The position numbers were made by a program, and so were the translations under genes. A stretch of DNA of 64,000 nt, from positions 930,001 to 994,000 of the forward strand of contig NZ_CP026102.1 of assembly GCF_002902945.1 (NCBI RefSeq), written 5' to 3'. Below the pieces are notes generated by a model, which did not search any database, was not told where the DNA came from, and worked only from the letters and a program-made list of their open reading frames with translations. The DNA comes from Paraburkholderia caribensis (lineage in GTDB: Bacteria; Pseudomonadota; Gammaproteobacteria; Burkholderiales; Burkholderiaceae). This document shows positions 52,407 to 60,408 of the stretch, one piece after another. Each line of letters opens with the position of its first letter. The first letter of the stretch is position 1.

Positions 52407-52994
52407 ATGAACAGAAGAGGCTTTGTACAGATGGGCAGCACTGCGCTTACGGTCGCGGGCCTGACACTCGCGGTTTCCCCGCTGACCCTGAGTGACGCGT
52501 TTGCCGGTGAGTCGAACGCGGCTAAACGACAGGAAATCGATGCAAAGGTGAACCGGACCCTGTCACGGCTATACGAGACAGTAAAGGGTTCAAAGGAACT
52601 CGTCGCAAAGGCGAATGGTGTTCTCGTGTTCCCCTCTGTGCTGAAGGTCGGTTTTATTGCGGGTGGCGAATACGGTGAAGGTGCGTTGCATGTGAAGGGA
52701 AAATCGGCCGGCTATTACAGCACGGTGTCGGGCTCGTTCGGCTTGCAGGCAGGTGCACAGTCGAAGGCCGTCATCTTCCTGTTCATGACGCATGATGCAC
52801 TCAACGACTTTCGCAATTCAAAAGGGTGGTCGGTTGGTGGTGAAGGGTCGGTGGCGCTGTTAAAGGTTGGAGCCAATGGAGAGATCGATACAACAACGGC
52901 CACTGCACCCGTCGAAGCGATCGTGCTGACCAATGCCGGCCTGATGGGGGACGTGTCGCTTTCCGGCACCAAGGTGTCGCGACTAAAGATCTGA
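52407..52994 (+). CDS. SYLF (YSC84) domain lipid-binding-like exported protein
   Basis: 195 residues with GGAGGCGAAC just before the ATG. Tat-like signal (MNRRGFVQMGSTALTVAGLT) ending DAFAG. The mature part is a full SYLF domain (LYETVKGSKELVAKANGVLV, FIAGGEYGEGAL, YYSTVSGSFGLQAGAQSKAV, KGWSVGGEGSVALL). Related proteins bind phosphoinositides in eukaryotes; in bacteria they are envelope proteins of unknown role. Codons here are less GC3-biased than neighbours, which fits recent acquisition or high expression under stress. Confidence 0.9.
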   Translation: MNRRGFVQMGSTALTVAGLTLAVSPLTLSDAFAGESNAAKRQEIDAKVNRTLSRLYETVKGSKELVAKANGVLVFPSVLKVGFIAGGEYGEGALHVKGKSAGYYSTVSGSFGLQAGAQSKAVIFLFMTHDALNDFRNSKGWSVGGEGSVALLKVGANGEIDTTTATAPVEAIVLTNAGLMGDVSLSGTKVSRLKI

Positions 52995-53312
52995 CGGCCA
53001 GACAGCGGGTTCGTCCGATCCGGTTATTTTCGATTGCTTAAGGCCGCGAAATGACCGCTGGCAGCACTTGACGCGATGAAGTTAATCCCGTGAGCCCGGT
53101 AGAAAATATGCCGTAAAAACGAATGAAATTGAGACGATCCTGCTTTTTTATACCGATATCGCCGATGCGTGGCCGATGGGTGACTAAACTTAGCGAAGGT
53201 GTTGCGCACTGACAGAAGGCAGACACCACATGCGGCTCGCGCACGTCAGCAGGCAACGCCGGAGAAGTTGGATACGGCCCGAATGGGCCATCAGCACCAG
53301 CAAGGCAACGCC
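52995..53312. other. Intergenic region, 318 bases, no gene seen
   Basis: AT-richer stretch. Contains a T-run near 53142 and a CGATATCG palindrome near 53156, neither clearly functional. Confidence 0.35.
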
Positions 53313-53546
53313 ATGGAATTTCTGTTATTGGCCACGATTTTCCTTACTTCGACTGGATTTCTTGTCAACGCAGGGGTCTCGCAGGCCCCGTCGGCGGTTA
53401 CTGCGCCTGCGTCTGCGTCTGTGTCTGTTTCCGGCGCTAGCGAAGGCGGGGCTATGCTGCAGCCCGCTCCTGAATTCCCAGGCATGAATGGCTTTCTTCT
53501 TGCGCAGCCTGATAGGGCGACTGTTGCCAGCGCATCGCCGAACTAA
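53313..53546 (+). CDS. Small single-TM hypothetical protein
   Basis: 77 residues from ATG 53313, with AAGG seven bases upstream. An N-terminal hydrophobic segment or signal (MEFLLLATIFLTSTGFLVNA), then an Ala/Ser/Pro-rich tail (SAVTAPASASVSVSGASEGG). A longer frame starts at 53199 but lacks a site. No family recognised. It could be a small envelope protein. Confidence 0.5.
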   Translation: MEFLLLATIFLTSTGFLVNAGVSQAPSAVTAPASASVSVSGASEGGAMLQPAPEFPGMNGFLLAQPDRATVASASPN

Positions 53547-53936
53547 TGCCTGAAGGTGGCGCCGATTGCGGCCACAACGATGTCCTCGAACAAGGTAAGT
53601 TGAAGTCGGAGTCGAGAATCAAAAAACGGTCGAGTGATACAACTTTTATCCCTGACCGTCATTCGACTCGTGCCAGAAACTTTGACCTCAGCCTGCGAGC
53701 TGCGACAGCAGCAGGTTCATCGAGTGCGGCTGCCGGACGGTCGCCGCAACGAATTTGCCTCCCACTGGTCCGATCCGGACACGACCGCCGCCCACGACCG
53801 ACGCGATGTTGACCGACCGCATGCCTTTGACGGTCCGATGGCGTGATGTTACCGCGAGTAGTCGCTTGCGCCACTGTCGTGCGTTGCTATCGAGGCGGAA
53901 AATGCACCTCATTGCAACTGATCGAGGAGCTACAAG
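53547..53936. other. Intergenic region, 390 bases, no certain gene
   Basis: A minus-strand frame at 53688-53818 reads MRSVNIASVVGGGRVRIGPV but lacks clear support. The GAGGAG ribosome site of the rhodanese gene is at its right end. Confidence 0.35.
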
Positions 53937-54344
53937 ATGTCACCCGTCACCGCTGTTGCCGCTGCTGATAGCACGGCCGCGCTTGCGCATTTCGCGGCGT
54001 CGCTCGCCTTCGAAACCGATTGTGCCGATGTGCACGCGGCGTTGTCAGGAGGCCCGAGCACAACCGATTTCGTGTTGCTCGATGTACGAAGTCCGGCGAT
54101 GTTCGCGCGAGGTCATGTGCCGGGCGCCGTTAGTCTTCCGCATGGCAAGATCGTCGCGTCGAAGCTGACGGATTATCCTTCCGACACGCTGTTCGTGACG
54201 TATTGTGCGGGTCCTCACTGCAACGGCGCGACACGCGGAGCCATCCGGCTGGCCCAGCTCGGTCGCCCCGTGAAGATCATGGCCGGAGGCATAACCGGAT
54301 GGATAGATGAGGGCTTTCAACTCGCGACCGTCGAGGCCGCATAG
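53937..54344 (+). CDS. Rhodanese-like sulfurtransferase
   Basis: 135 residues, preceded by GAGGAG. Single rhodanese domain with FVLLDVRSPAMFARGHVPGA, SLPHGKIV and the active-site Cys in FVTYCAGPHCNGATRGAIRL, ending GGITGWIDEGF. The loop matches small single-domain rhodaneses that often neighbour FtrA/GlxA-type regulators, as here (ftrA starts 133 bases downstream). Likely a periplasmic or cytosolic persulfide carrier; no signal peptide seen. Confidence 0.9.
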   Translation: MSPVTAVAAADSTAALAHFAASLAFETDCADVHAALSGGPSTTDFVLLDVRSPAMFARGHVPGAVSLPHGKIVASKLTDYPSDTLFVTYCAGPHCNGATRGAIRLAQLGRPVKIMAGGITGWIDEGFQLATVEAA

Positions 54345-54477
54345 TGCACGCGAGTTTGGGAGTGTGGTGCGAGCGCCGCACGGCAGGCAGGGAGAGATTT
54401 CGCCAGTGACCGGTGACCGGAAAGCGGGCCGCACGCCCGCGAATGGCGCAACTTCTGATCTCCGGTAATATCACGCC

Positions 54478-55443
54478 ATGCAAGATCATCTCGTCGCGGC
54501 GCTCGTCTACGACCGCCTGTGCACTTTCGAATTCGGTTGCGTGACCGAACTGTTCGCGCTCGAGCGCCCGGAACTCGGCGTGAAGTGGTATCGCTTCGCC
54601 GTTTGCGCGGTCGAAGCGGGGCCGATTCGCGCGGCGGGCGGGATCGGTATTGCTGCGCCGTATTCGCTCAAGATGCTCGATCGGGCGTCGACGATCGTCG
54701 TGCCCGGCTGGCGCGATCCCGACGAGCGTCCGCCCGAGCCGCTGCTGAAAAAAATCCGCGCGGCCGTGGGGCGGGGCGCGCGTGTCTGTTCGATCTGCTC
54801 GGGCGTGTTCGTGCTGGCTGCGGCGGGCGTGCTCGACGGCAAGACGGTCACCACCCACTGGCGGTACGCGGACAAGTTGCAGCAGCGCTATCCGCAACTG
54901 CGCGTGAAGCCCGATGCGCTCTATGTCGACGAAGGCCAGGTGATTACGTCCGCGGGATCGGCGGCCGGGCTCGACATGCTGTTGCATCTCGTGCGGCGCG
55001 ACTACGGCAGTGCGATTGCGAACCGTGTCGCGCAGCGGCTCGTCGTGCCGCCGCATCGCGACGGCGGCCAGGCGCAATTCGTGCCGCGTCCGATGCCGCA
55101 GGACGACGGCGGCCGTCTCGCGCGGCTGATGGACTACGTGCGTGCCAACCCTGCGCTCGCGCATACGCTGGCGTCGCTCGCGGGCCAGGCGGCGATGAGT
55201 CCGCGCACGTTGCAGCGGCAGTTTCGCGACGCGACGGGCATGGCGCCTTACGACTGGCTGATTCGCGAGCGCGTGGCGATCGCCCGCGAACTACTGGAAT
55301 CGCCCGCCGATCTGCCGATGTCGCGCGTCGCGGAACTGGCCGGCTTCAGGTCCGAGGAATCGCTGAGGCGGCATTTCCGGCGCATCGCGTTGACGAGCCC
55401 CGGTGCGTATCGGAAGAAGTTCGGTGCGTCGGCTGTGGCGTGA
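54478..55443 (+). CDS. ftrA: FtrA-type AraC regulator (DJ-1/GATase1 + HTH)
   Basis: 321 residues. The N-terminal half is a class-I glutamine-amidotransferase/DJ-1-like domain (ALVYDRLCTFEFGCVTELFA, TIVVPGWRDPDERPP, with the nucleophile Cys position RVCSICSGVFVLAAAG). The C-terminal half holds two AraC HTHs (LAHTLASLAGQAAMSPRTLQ, RQFRDATGMAPYDWL; MSRVAELAGFRSEESLRRHF). This is the FtrA group often found beside rhodanese genes. The effector is unknown. Confidence 0.9.
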   Translation: MQDHLVAALVYDRLCTFEFGCVTELFALERPELGVKWYRFAVCAVEAGPIRAAGGIGIAAPYSLKMLDRASTIVVPGWRDPDERPPEPLLKKIRAAVGRGARVCSICSGVFVLAAAGVLDGKTVTTHWRYADKLQQRYPQLRVKPDALYVDEGQVITSAGSAAGLDMLLHLVRRDYGSAIANRVAQRLVVPPHRDGGQAQFVPRPMPQDDGGRLARLMDYVRANPALAHTLASLAGQAAMSPRTLQRQFRDATGMAPYDWLIRERVAIARELLESPADLPMSRVAELAGFRSEESLRRHFRRIALTSPGAYRKKFGASAVA

Positions 55444-55482
55444 CGTCGCTGCGCCATGCTCGATGCGACAGGGGACGATTGC

Positions 55483-56055
55483 ATGACAACGGAGTCGAAT
55501 CACGCACGCGACGCGGAAGTCGCGCGGCTGCTCGATCACGCGCCGCAGCGCAACGCAGCCGATACCATCATGTTCGCGCGGCTGATCGGCGCGAAGCTGG
55601 CGAGCGGCGAACTGCTGCATCTCGGCTTGACGCGGGCTGCGCTCGAAGCGTTGCGCTCACGTCATTTCCCGGACGCGAAGTCCTTGCATGCCGTGCCCGA
55701 GCCTATCGCCGTGCACGAACATCGGCCTTTCGTCGATGCATTGCACGCTTTCCTGCTGCATCACGAGTCCTCGCTTGCGGCGACGGATGACGACGCACTA
55801 TGCCTCGCGACGATCATCGCCACGGCGTGTCTGCGCCCCGATCACTTGTGGCGCGATCTTGGACTCGACGGACGTGCCGATGTCACGGCGATCCTCACGC
55901 GCCACTATCCGCAACTCGTCGCGCGCAACACGGATAACACGCGCTGGAAGAAATTCCTCGCGCGCGAGCTGGCGGGTTCCCAAGGCCGCGAGCCTGCGCC
56001 CGCGCCGGGCTGCCCCGGTTGCGAAGACTACAGCTTCTGCTACCCATCGCGCTAA
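55483..56055 (+). CDS. NifQ-like protein with incomplete Cys motif
   Basis: About 190 residues from ATG 55483, chosen for the AGGGGA site seven bases before; ATG 55456 lies closer to ftrA. It resembles NifQ, the molybdenum/FeMo-cofactor delivery protein, in RWKKFLARELAG near the C-terminus followed by CPGCEDYSFCYPS. NifQ normally has Cys-x4-Cys-x2-Cys-x5-Cys; here the first Cys is replaced in REPAPAPGC, so the metal site may be three-Cys. No nif genes are in the window. It follows ftrA by about 40 bases and may be in one operon. Confidence 0.75.
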   Translation: MTTESNHARDAEVARLLDHAPQRNAADTIMFARLIGAKLASGELLHLGLTRAALEALRSRHFPDAKSLHAVPEPIAVHEHRPFVDALHAFLLHHESSLAATDDDALCLATIIATACLRPDHLWRDLGLDGRADVTAILTRHYPQLVARNTDNTRWKKFLARELAGSQGREPAPAPGCPGCEDYSFCYPSR

Positions 56056-56456
56056 ACCTGTTGCCATGCTGCGCGTAGGCAATCGCGCAAACCCGGACGT
56101 AGACACTCGAAGTTGAGCGAGACTCCTACCCGGCATCAAAAAACATCGCTTCATCGTCGAATAAAACGGACCGCACAATCGCGATGCCATGTCACGCCCC
56201 TGCGTCGGCGCGGCGGGTCGCGTCATCCGCGCGGCCGATCACAACCTGATTCAAGACCTTCCATGCAGATGGATTTTCATGGGCATCCGGAGATGTGGAA
56301 AACGTGGGTGCCCGCCAATGTCGCGGCGAAGGTGCGGGCGGGCCTGGCGGGCCGATTGCGCAACATCTGGGTCGGAAAAGTTGGCGGCGTGGTGAAAACA
56401 AAAATCGGCCGCGCCGCCGCTGTCATATAGAATGACGCGCTTTGCCCGTTCTCGCC
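56056..56456. other. Intergenic region, 401 bases, no gene seen
   Basis: No convincing frame. A -10-like TATAGAAT at about 56426-56433 could be the rdgC promoter. Confidence 0.4.
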
Positions 56457-57380
56457 ATGTGGTTCAAGAATCTACAGCTTCACCGTCTTCCCGCTCCGTG
56501 GAAAGTGAGCGTCGAGCAAATGGAAAAGTGGCTCGAGCCGCACGCGTTCCAGCCGGCCAACAGCGTCGAGACGACGCGTCAGGGCTGGGCGTCGCCGCGC
56601 AATGACGGCTCGCTCGTCTACTCGACCAACAAGCAGCTGCTGCTCACGTTCCGCGCGGAAAAGAAACTGCTGCCCGCTTCCGTCGTCACGCAGGTGACGA
56701 AGGCACGCGCGCTTGAACTCGAAGAGCAGCAGGGTTTCAAGCCCGGCCGCAAGCAGATGCGCGACCTCAAAGAGCAGGTCACGGACGAACTCCTGCCGCG
56801 CGCATTCAGCATCCAGCGCGATACGCGCGTGTGGATCGACACGGTCAACGGCTGGCTCGCGATCGATTCCGCCTCGCAGGCGCTTGGTGACGATGTGCTC
56901 GGGCTGCTGGTCAAGTCGGTGGATCGTCTGCCGATCACGAGCGTGCGCGTCGCGCAGGCGCCCGTTTCGGCGATGACCAACTGGTTGCTCGCGGGCGACG
57001 GCCCCGTCAATTTCACGCTGGACCAGGATACCGAGCTGCGCTCGCCCGCCGAAGGCAATGCGACGGTGCGCTATGTCGGTCACGCGCTCGAAGCGGACGA
57101 CATGCGCCGTCATATCGAAGCGGGCAAGCAGTGCATGCGTCTGGCGATGACGTGGAACGACCGCGTGTCGTTCGTGCTGACGCCGTCGCTGACCATCAAG
57201 CGCGTCACGCCGCTCGACGTCATCAAGGAAGCCGCCGATCCGACCGCGCAGAATGACGACGAACAGTTCGAGTCCGATTTCACGCTGATGACGGGCGAAC
57301 TGGCGAAGATGCTGGACGGCATCGTCGAAGCGCTCGGCGGCGAACTCGACGACGGCATCGCGTCGGCCAAGGCCGCATAA
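56457..57380 (+). CDS. rdgC: RdgC, recombination-associated nucleoid protein
   Basis: 307 residues from ATG 56457. Matches the whole RdgC family: MWFKNLQLHRL, EPHAFQPANSVETTRQGWAS, KLLPASVVTQVTKARALELE, DELLPRAFSIQRDTRVWIDT, LLAGDGPVNFTLDQDTELRS. RdgC forms a ring around double-stranded DNA and limits RecA loading. Likely housekeeping and single-gene, ended by the hairpin at 57424. Confidence 0.95.
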   Translation: MWFKNLQLHRLPAPWKVSVEQMEKWLEPHAFQPANSVETTRQGWASPRNDGSLVYSTNKQLLLTFRAEKKLLPASVVTQVTKARALELEEQQGFKPGRKQMRDLKEQVTDELLPRAFSIQRDTRVWIDTVNGWLAIDSASQALGDDVLGLLVKSVDRLPITSVRVAQAPVSAMTNWLLAGDGPVNFTLDQDTELRSPAEGNATVRYVGHALEADDMRRHIEAGKQCMRLAMTWNDRVSFVLTPSLTIKRVTPLDVIKEAADPTAQNDDEQFESDFTLMTGELAKMLDGIVEALGGELDDGIASAKAA

Positions 57381-57423
57381 CGCGCGCCGCCGTGCCGGCG
57401 CGCTGTCACGCCAGCCGACACAG

Positions 57424-57448
57424 AAAGGCCCGCGCGAAGCGGGCCTTT
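57424..57448. terminator. Bidirectional terminator after rdgC
   Basis: AAAGGCCCGC (57424-57433), 5-base loop, GCGGGCCTTT (57439-57448). The stem is flanked by A and T runs suited to both strands, so it serves rdgC and the convergent small gene at 57483. Confidence 0.85.
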
Positions 57449-57482
57449 CAGTTTGCGCAGGGTGCCCGGCGCGCCGCGTCAA

Positions 57483-57704
57483 TCAGTCGAACATGTTCCT
57501 GAACGCAACGGCGACGATCACGGGCACGCACATCACAAGCGGTATGGCGAAGTAAGGCACTTCGAGATCCACGTACCAGCTATAGACGAGCCAGCCGATC
57601 CCCGCACCCAGCGTACCGATGCCGATGAGCGCGGTCATGACGTTCAGCAGCGTGGGCGACGGTTTCCAGCGCGTCTTTTGTTCTTTGGGCGAAGGCGGGT
57701 TCAT
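57483..57704 (-). CDS. Small two-TM hypothetical protein
   Basis: 73 residues from ATG 57704. Basic N-terminus (MNPPSPKEQKTRWKPSP) then two hydrophobic spans (about 20-42 LLNVMTALIGIGTLGAGIGW and 48-68 YFAIPLVMCVPVIVAVAF) and a short tail. No family recognised. Codon use and the terminator just after its stop support a real gene. Confidence 0.65.
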   Translation of the reverse strand: MNPPSPKEQKTRWKPSPTLLNVMTALIGIGTLGAGIGWLVYSWYVDLEVPYFAIPLVMCVPVIVAVAFRNMFD

Positions 57705-57843
57705 TGCGGCTCCGAAGCAGATCGTCACGAGTTGCTATTCGTTCGATTTTACTCCGGCGGCTTGCGCGCGGCTCAATAACCGTCGCCCGTCGCGGCTGCC
57801 CCGAAAGGCTCATGAAGGGCGGCACGGGTGTCGGCCGCCAGAC

Positions 57844-58752
57844 TTATTCGAACGCCTTGTCGTTCGGATTCTTGTAGAGGGCGCGCAGGTTCTCGCTCAT
57901 CGGAAAGTCGAAGTTCATGTTTTTCGGCGGCACGGGTTTCATGAACCACCTGTCGTACATTGCGTCGATCTCTCCGCTCTTCATGACCTGCGCAAGCGTG
58001 TCGTCGACGATCTTGAGGAAGGCCGGGTCGCCCTTGCGCAGCATGAAGCCATACGCTTCCGACGACTGCGGCGTGCCGGTGATCACCCAGTCAGCAGGCT
58101 TCGCCGTCAGCGTGCGCGTGCCCGCGAGCAGCACGTCGTCCATCATGTAAGCGACGGCACGGCCCGTCTCCAGCGTCATGCGGCCTTCGCCGTAGTCCTT
58201 CGCGCTGATGATCTGCATGTTCATCTTCTTTTCTTCGTTCATCTTGCGCAGGATGCGTTCCGACGTCGTGCCCTGATTCGTCACGACGGTCTTGCCGGCC
58301 AGATCGGGAAAGTCCTTGACGCCGGAATCCTTGCGTGTGAGCAGCCGTGTGGTCGCGACGAAGAACGTATCGCCGAACGCGACCTGGTTCTGACGCGACG
58401 TGAGGTTCGTCGTCACGCCGCATTCGAGATCGACGGTGCCGTTCTGCACCAGTGAAATACGATTCTGCGACGTAACGGGAATGAAGCGCACCTGCAGGTT
58501 CGGCTTGTGTGTTTTGGCCTTCACTGCGTCGATGATCCGGTTGCACAGATCCTGCGAAAAGCCGATCACCTGATTGTTCGCATCGACATATGAGAACGGC
58601 ACCGACGTCTCGCGATGGCCGATCGCGATCAGATTGGCGGCCTCGACTTTGGCGAGCGTCGGCTGCGCGTCCTGCGCGGTGGCAACCGTCGTTGCGGTGA
58701 GGCAGGGCGCCGCGACGCACAGGGCAAGCGCGAGCGAAGTCAGTCGGTTCAT
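57844..58752 (-). CDS. Amino-acid ABC transporter binding protein (glutamate/aspartate-like)
   Basis: 302 residues with signal peptide (ending ATAQD). Family-3 binding protein resembling GltI/AatJ: IAIGHRETSVPFSYVDANNQ, VIGFSQDLCNRIIDAV, RISLVQNGTVDLECGVTTNL, GKTVVTNQGTTSERILRKMN. The mature chain has two Cys (DLCNR and LECGV), which may be a disulfide as in GltI. Again there is no permease or ATPase gene nearby, so three such orphan proteins, including the fragment at 44483, are in this window. Confidence 0.9.
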   Translation of the reverse strand: MNRLTSLALALCVAAPCLTATTVATAQDAQPTLAKVEAANLIAIGHRETSVPFSYVDANNQVIGFSQDLCNRIIDAVKAKTHKPNLQVRFIPVTSQNRISLVQNGTVDLECGVTTNLTSRQNQVAFGDTFFVATTRLLTRKDSGVKDFPDLAGKTVVTNQGTTSERILRKMNEEKKMNMQIISAKDYGEGRMTLETGRAVAYMMDDVLLAGTRTLTAKPADWVITGTPQSSEAYGFMLRKGDPAFLKIVDDTLAQVMKSGEIDAMYDRWFMKPVPPKNMNFDFPMSENLRALYKNPNDKAFE

Positions 58753-58961
58753 TGCAGGTCCTCTGGTTGAATCGGTAGCGTGTTTACGAATGTTGCCATG
58801 AAAATAATTATTGCAACATATGTTTTACCCTTAAATGTATTGGTGGCAGCGGCTGGGCGCAGTCAATGTGCATGGCACGCGGCGGTGGCATGATGAATGC
58901 GGCCGTGCTTTCCACTGTGGCCCTGTGTACCTGTCCATCAACGAGATCAAGGAGAAAACCG

Positions 58962-59387
58962 ATGCACGCCGTTCGCCAATGGATCGCTGGCGTTGCCCTT
59001 GCCGCGACGCTCGCCGCGCTGGTTCCGTTGCCTGCCGCTGCGCAGGCCAACGCGGGCGCTCCGCCGCCTGCACCCGCCGGGGACGGCACGTTCTTGCTGA
59101 CGATCTTTCTGAAGCACGACCAGTCGAAGCCGCTGCCGAAGATCAACCAGCAACTGGCCGAGCAGGGCTTCTACAAGGCGTTTCCGCCGCCCGGCATCGA
59201 AGTGGTGTCGTGGTACGTGATGATGGGGATCGGGCAGGTCGTTACGCTACGCGTGCCGGCCGACCGGCTGCGCGAAGTGAACCGTGCGATTGAGGAGACC
59301 GCGTGGGGCGGTTACAGCACCGATTTCTACCCGACCTATGATTACAAGGCGATTGCCGAGCAGGCGCGGGCGAAAAATGGCAAATGA
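58962..59387 (+). CDS. Secreted hypothetical protein
   Basis: 141 residues with AAGGAGAAAA just before the ATG. Signal peptide (residues 1-27 ending AAAQA), then an Ala/Pro-rich stretch and a compact domain (FLLTIFLKHDQSKPLPKINQ, WYVMMGIGQVVTLRVPADRL, TDFYPTYDYKAIAEQ). No family recognised by eye; likely periplasmic. Its 3' end runs into G+T-rich sequence before palindromic copy 3. Confidence 0.75.
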   Translation: MHAVRQWIAGVALAATLAALVPLPAAAQANAGAPPPAPAGDGTFLLTIFLKHDQSKPLPKINQQLAEQGFYKAFPPPGIEVVSWYVMMGIGQVVTLRVPADRLREVNRAIEETAWGGYSTDFYPTYDYKAIAEQARAKNGK

Positions 59388-59430
59388 GTTGCCGGTTGGT
59401 ACCACGGTTTGTCGGTTTGCTTGATTTGCT

Positions 59431-60340
59431 GTTGGCATCCGCGATTTGGCTTTGCGCTGGCATCCGCGTTACGTTAGCGAGCTTCACGCGTCGCCCCTGT
59501 GCGGGGCGGCACCTACTTTTCTTTGCCGCCGCAAAGAAAAGTAGGCAAAAGAAAGCGGCTCACACCGCCAATTCTTGACGTTTACCCACGGGCCCCCAAC
59601 GTCCCCATCCTTCACACGCTAGTGCCCTGGTGAGTGCCCGTTGCCAACGCTCCGAATGAACGCCTCACCTTCTTCAAATACCCGTACCCGGTCAAGCGTC
59701 AGCGAATGGTATGTGCCGCCCAGGTGGCAAACTGTGTGTAGGTTGTCGCGTCGTATAGCTTCGCGTTCTTACCGGGTGGGGCGCGTGCGCAATCGGTCTG
59801 GAGTGAAGGGTGTGGAGCACCGAGGGCCGACACACAGTTTGCCACCTGGGCGGCGGTGGACTGTCTGGCAGGGCGTGCTGTAACGCGGGTATATGAAGTG
59901 GGTGAGGCGTACAGATAGCGCGTTGGCAACGCACGCAAATAGATATGCTGGTGCGTGAAGCGTGGGGACGTTGGGGGCCCGTGGACAAACGTCAAGAGCT
60001 GGCGGTGTGAGCCGCTTTCTTTTGCCTACTTTTCTTTGCGGCGGCAAAGAAAAGTAGGTGCCGCCCCGCACAGGGGCGACGCCTGAAGCACGCTAACAAT
60101 TCGCGGATGCCAGTAACAACCCAAGCACACCAAGCAGCCGCTGTCGCAGCAGCACAAAGACAAAGCAGGGTGCCGCCCCGCACAGGGGCGACGCCTGAAG
60201 CACGCTAACAATTCGCGGATGCCAGTAACAACCCAAGCACACCAAGCAGCCGCTGTCGCAGCAGCACAAAGACAAAGCAGGGTGCCGCCCCGCGCAGGGG
60301 CGACGCCTGAAGCACGCTAACAAACCGCAGATGCCAGCAT
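59431..60340. repeat. Large nested palindromic intergenic element, copy 3 (core inverted)
   Basis: Same 34-base palindromes at 59512-59545 and 60025-60058, same outer hairpin and units. The core is reversed: about 170 bases after the left palindrome (59546-59730) are nearly identical to the reverse complement of the right arm of copy 1 (21236-21406). The right arm's outermost 45 bases are again right-type, so copy 3 has right-type ends on both sides. The right side is extended by a 112-base tandem duplication. Confidence 0.92.
60059..60332. repeat. 112-base tandem duplication at the end of copy 3
   Basis: Unit begins TGCCGCCCCGCACAGGGGCG and starts at 60059, 60171 and 60283, exactly 112 bases apart. 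The first two units are complete and almost identical; the third is cut at about 60332. Each holds the outer hairpin of the element, TTCGCGGATGCCAG, and a CCAAGCACACCAAGCAGCCG stretch. Confidence 0.93.
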
Positions 60341-60408
60341 CAAATCAGTCAAACCACACCAAAAGCGTCGCAGACAACAAAAAACCAAAAACCCAAAAAA
60401 CCAAAAAA

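Noticed and set aside
53688..53818. Minus-strand small frame MRSVNIASVVGGGRV...
   Set aside because: Peptide looks protein-like, but there is no clear ribosome site or neighbour support; may be a remnant.
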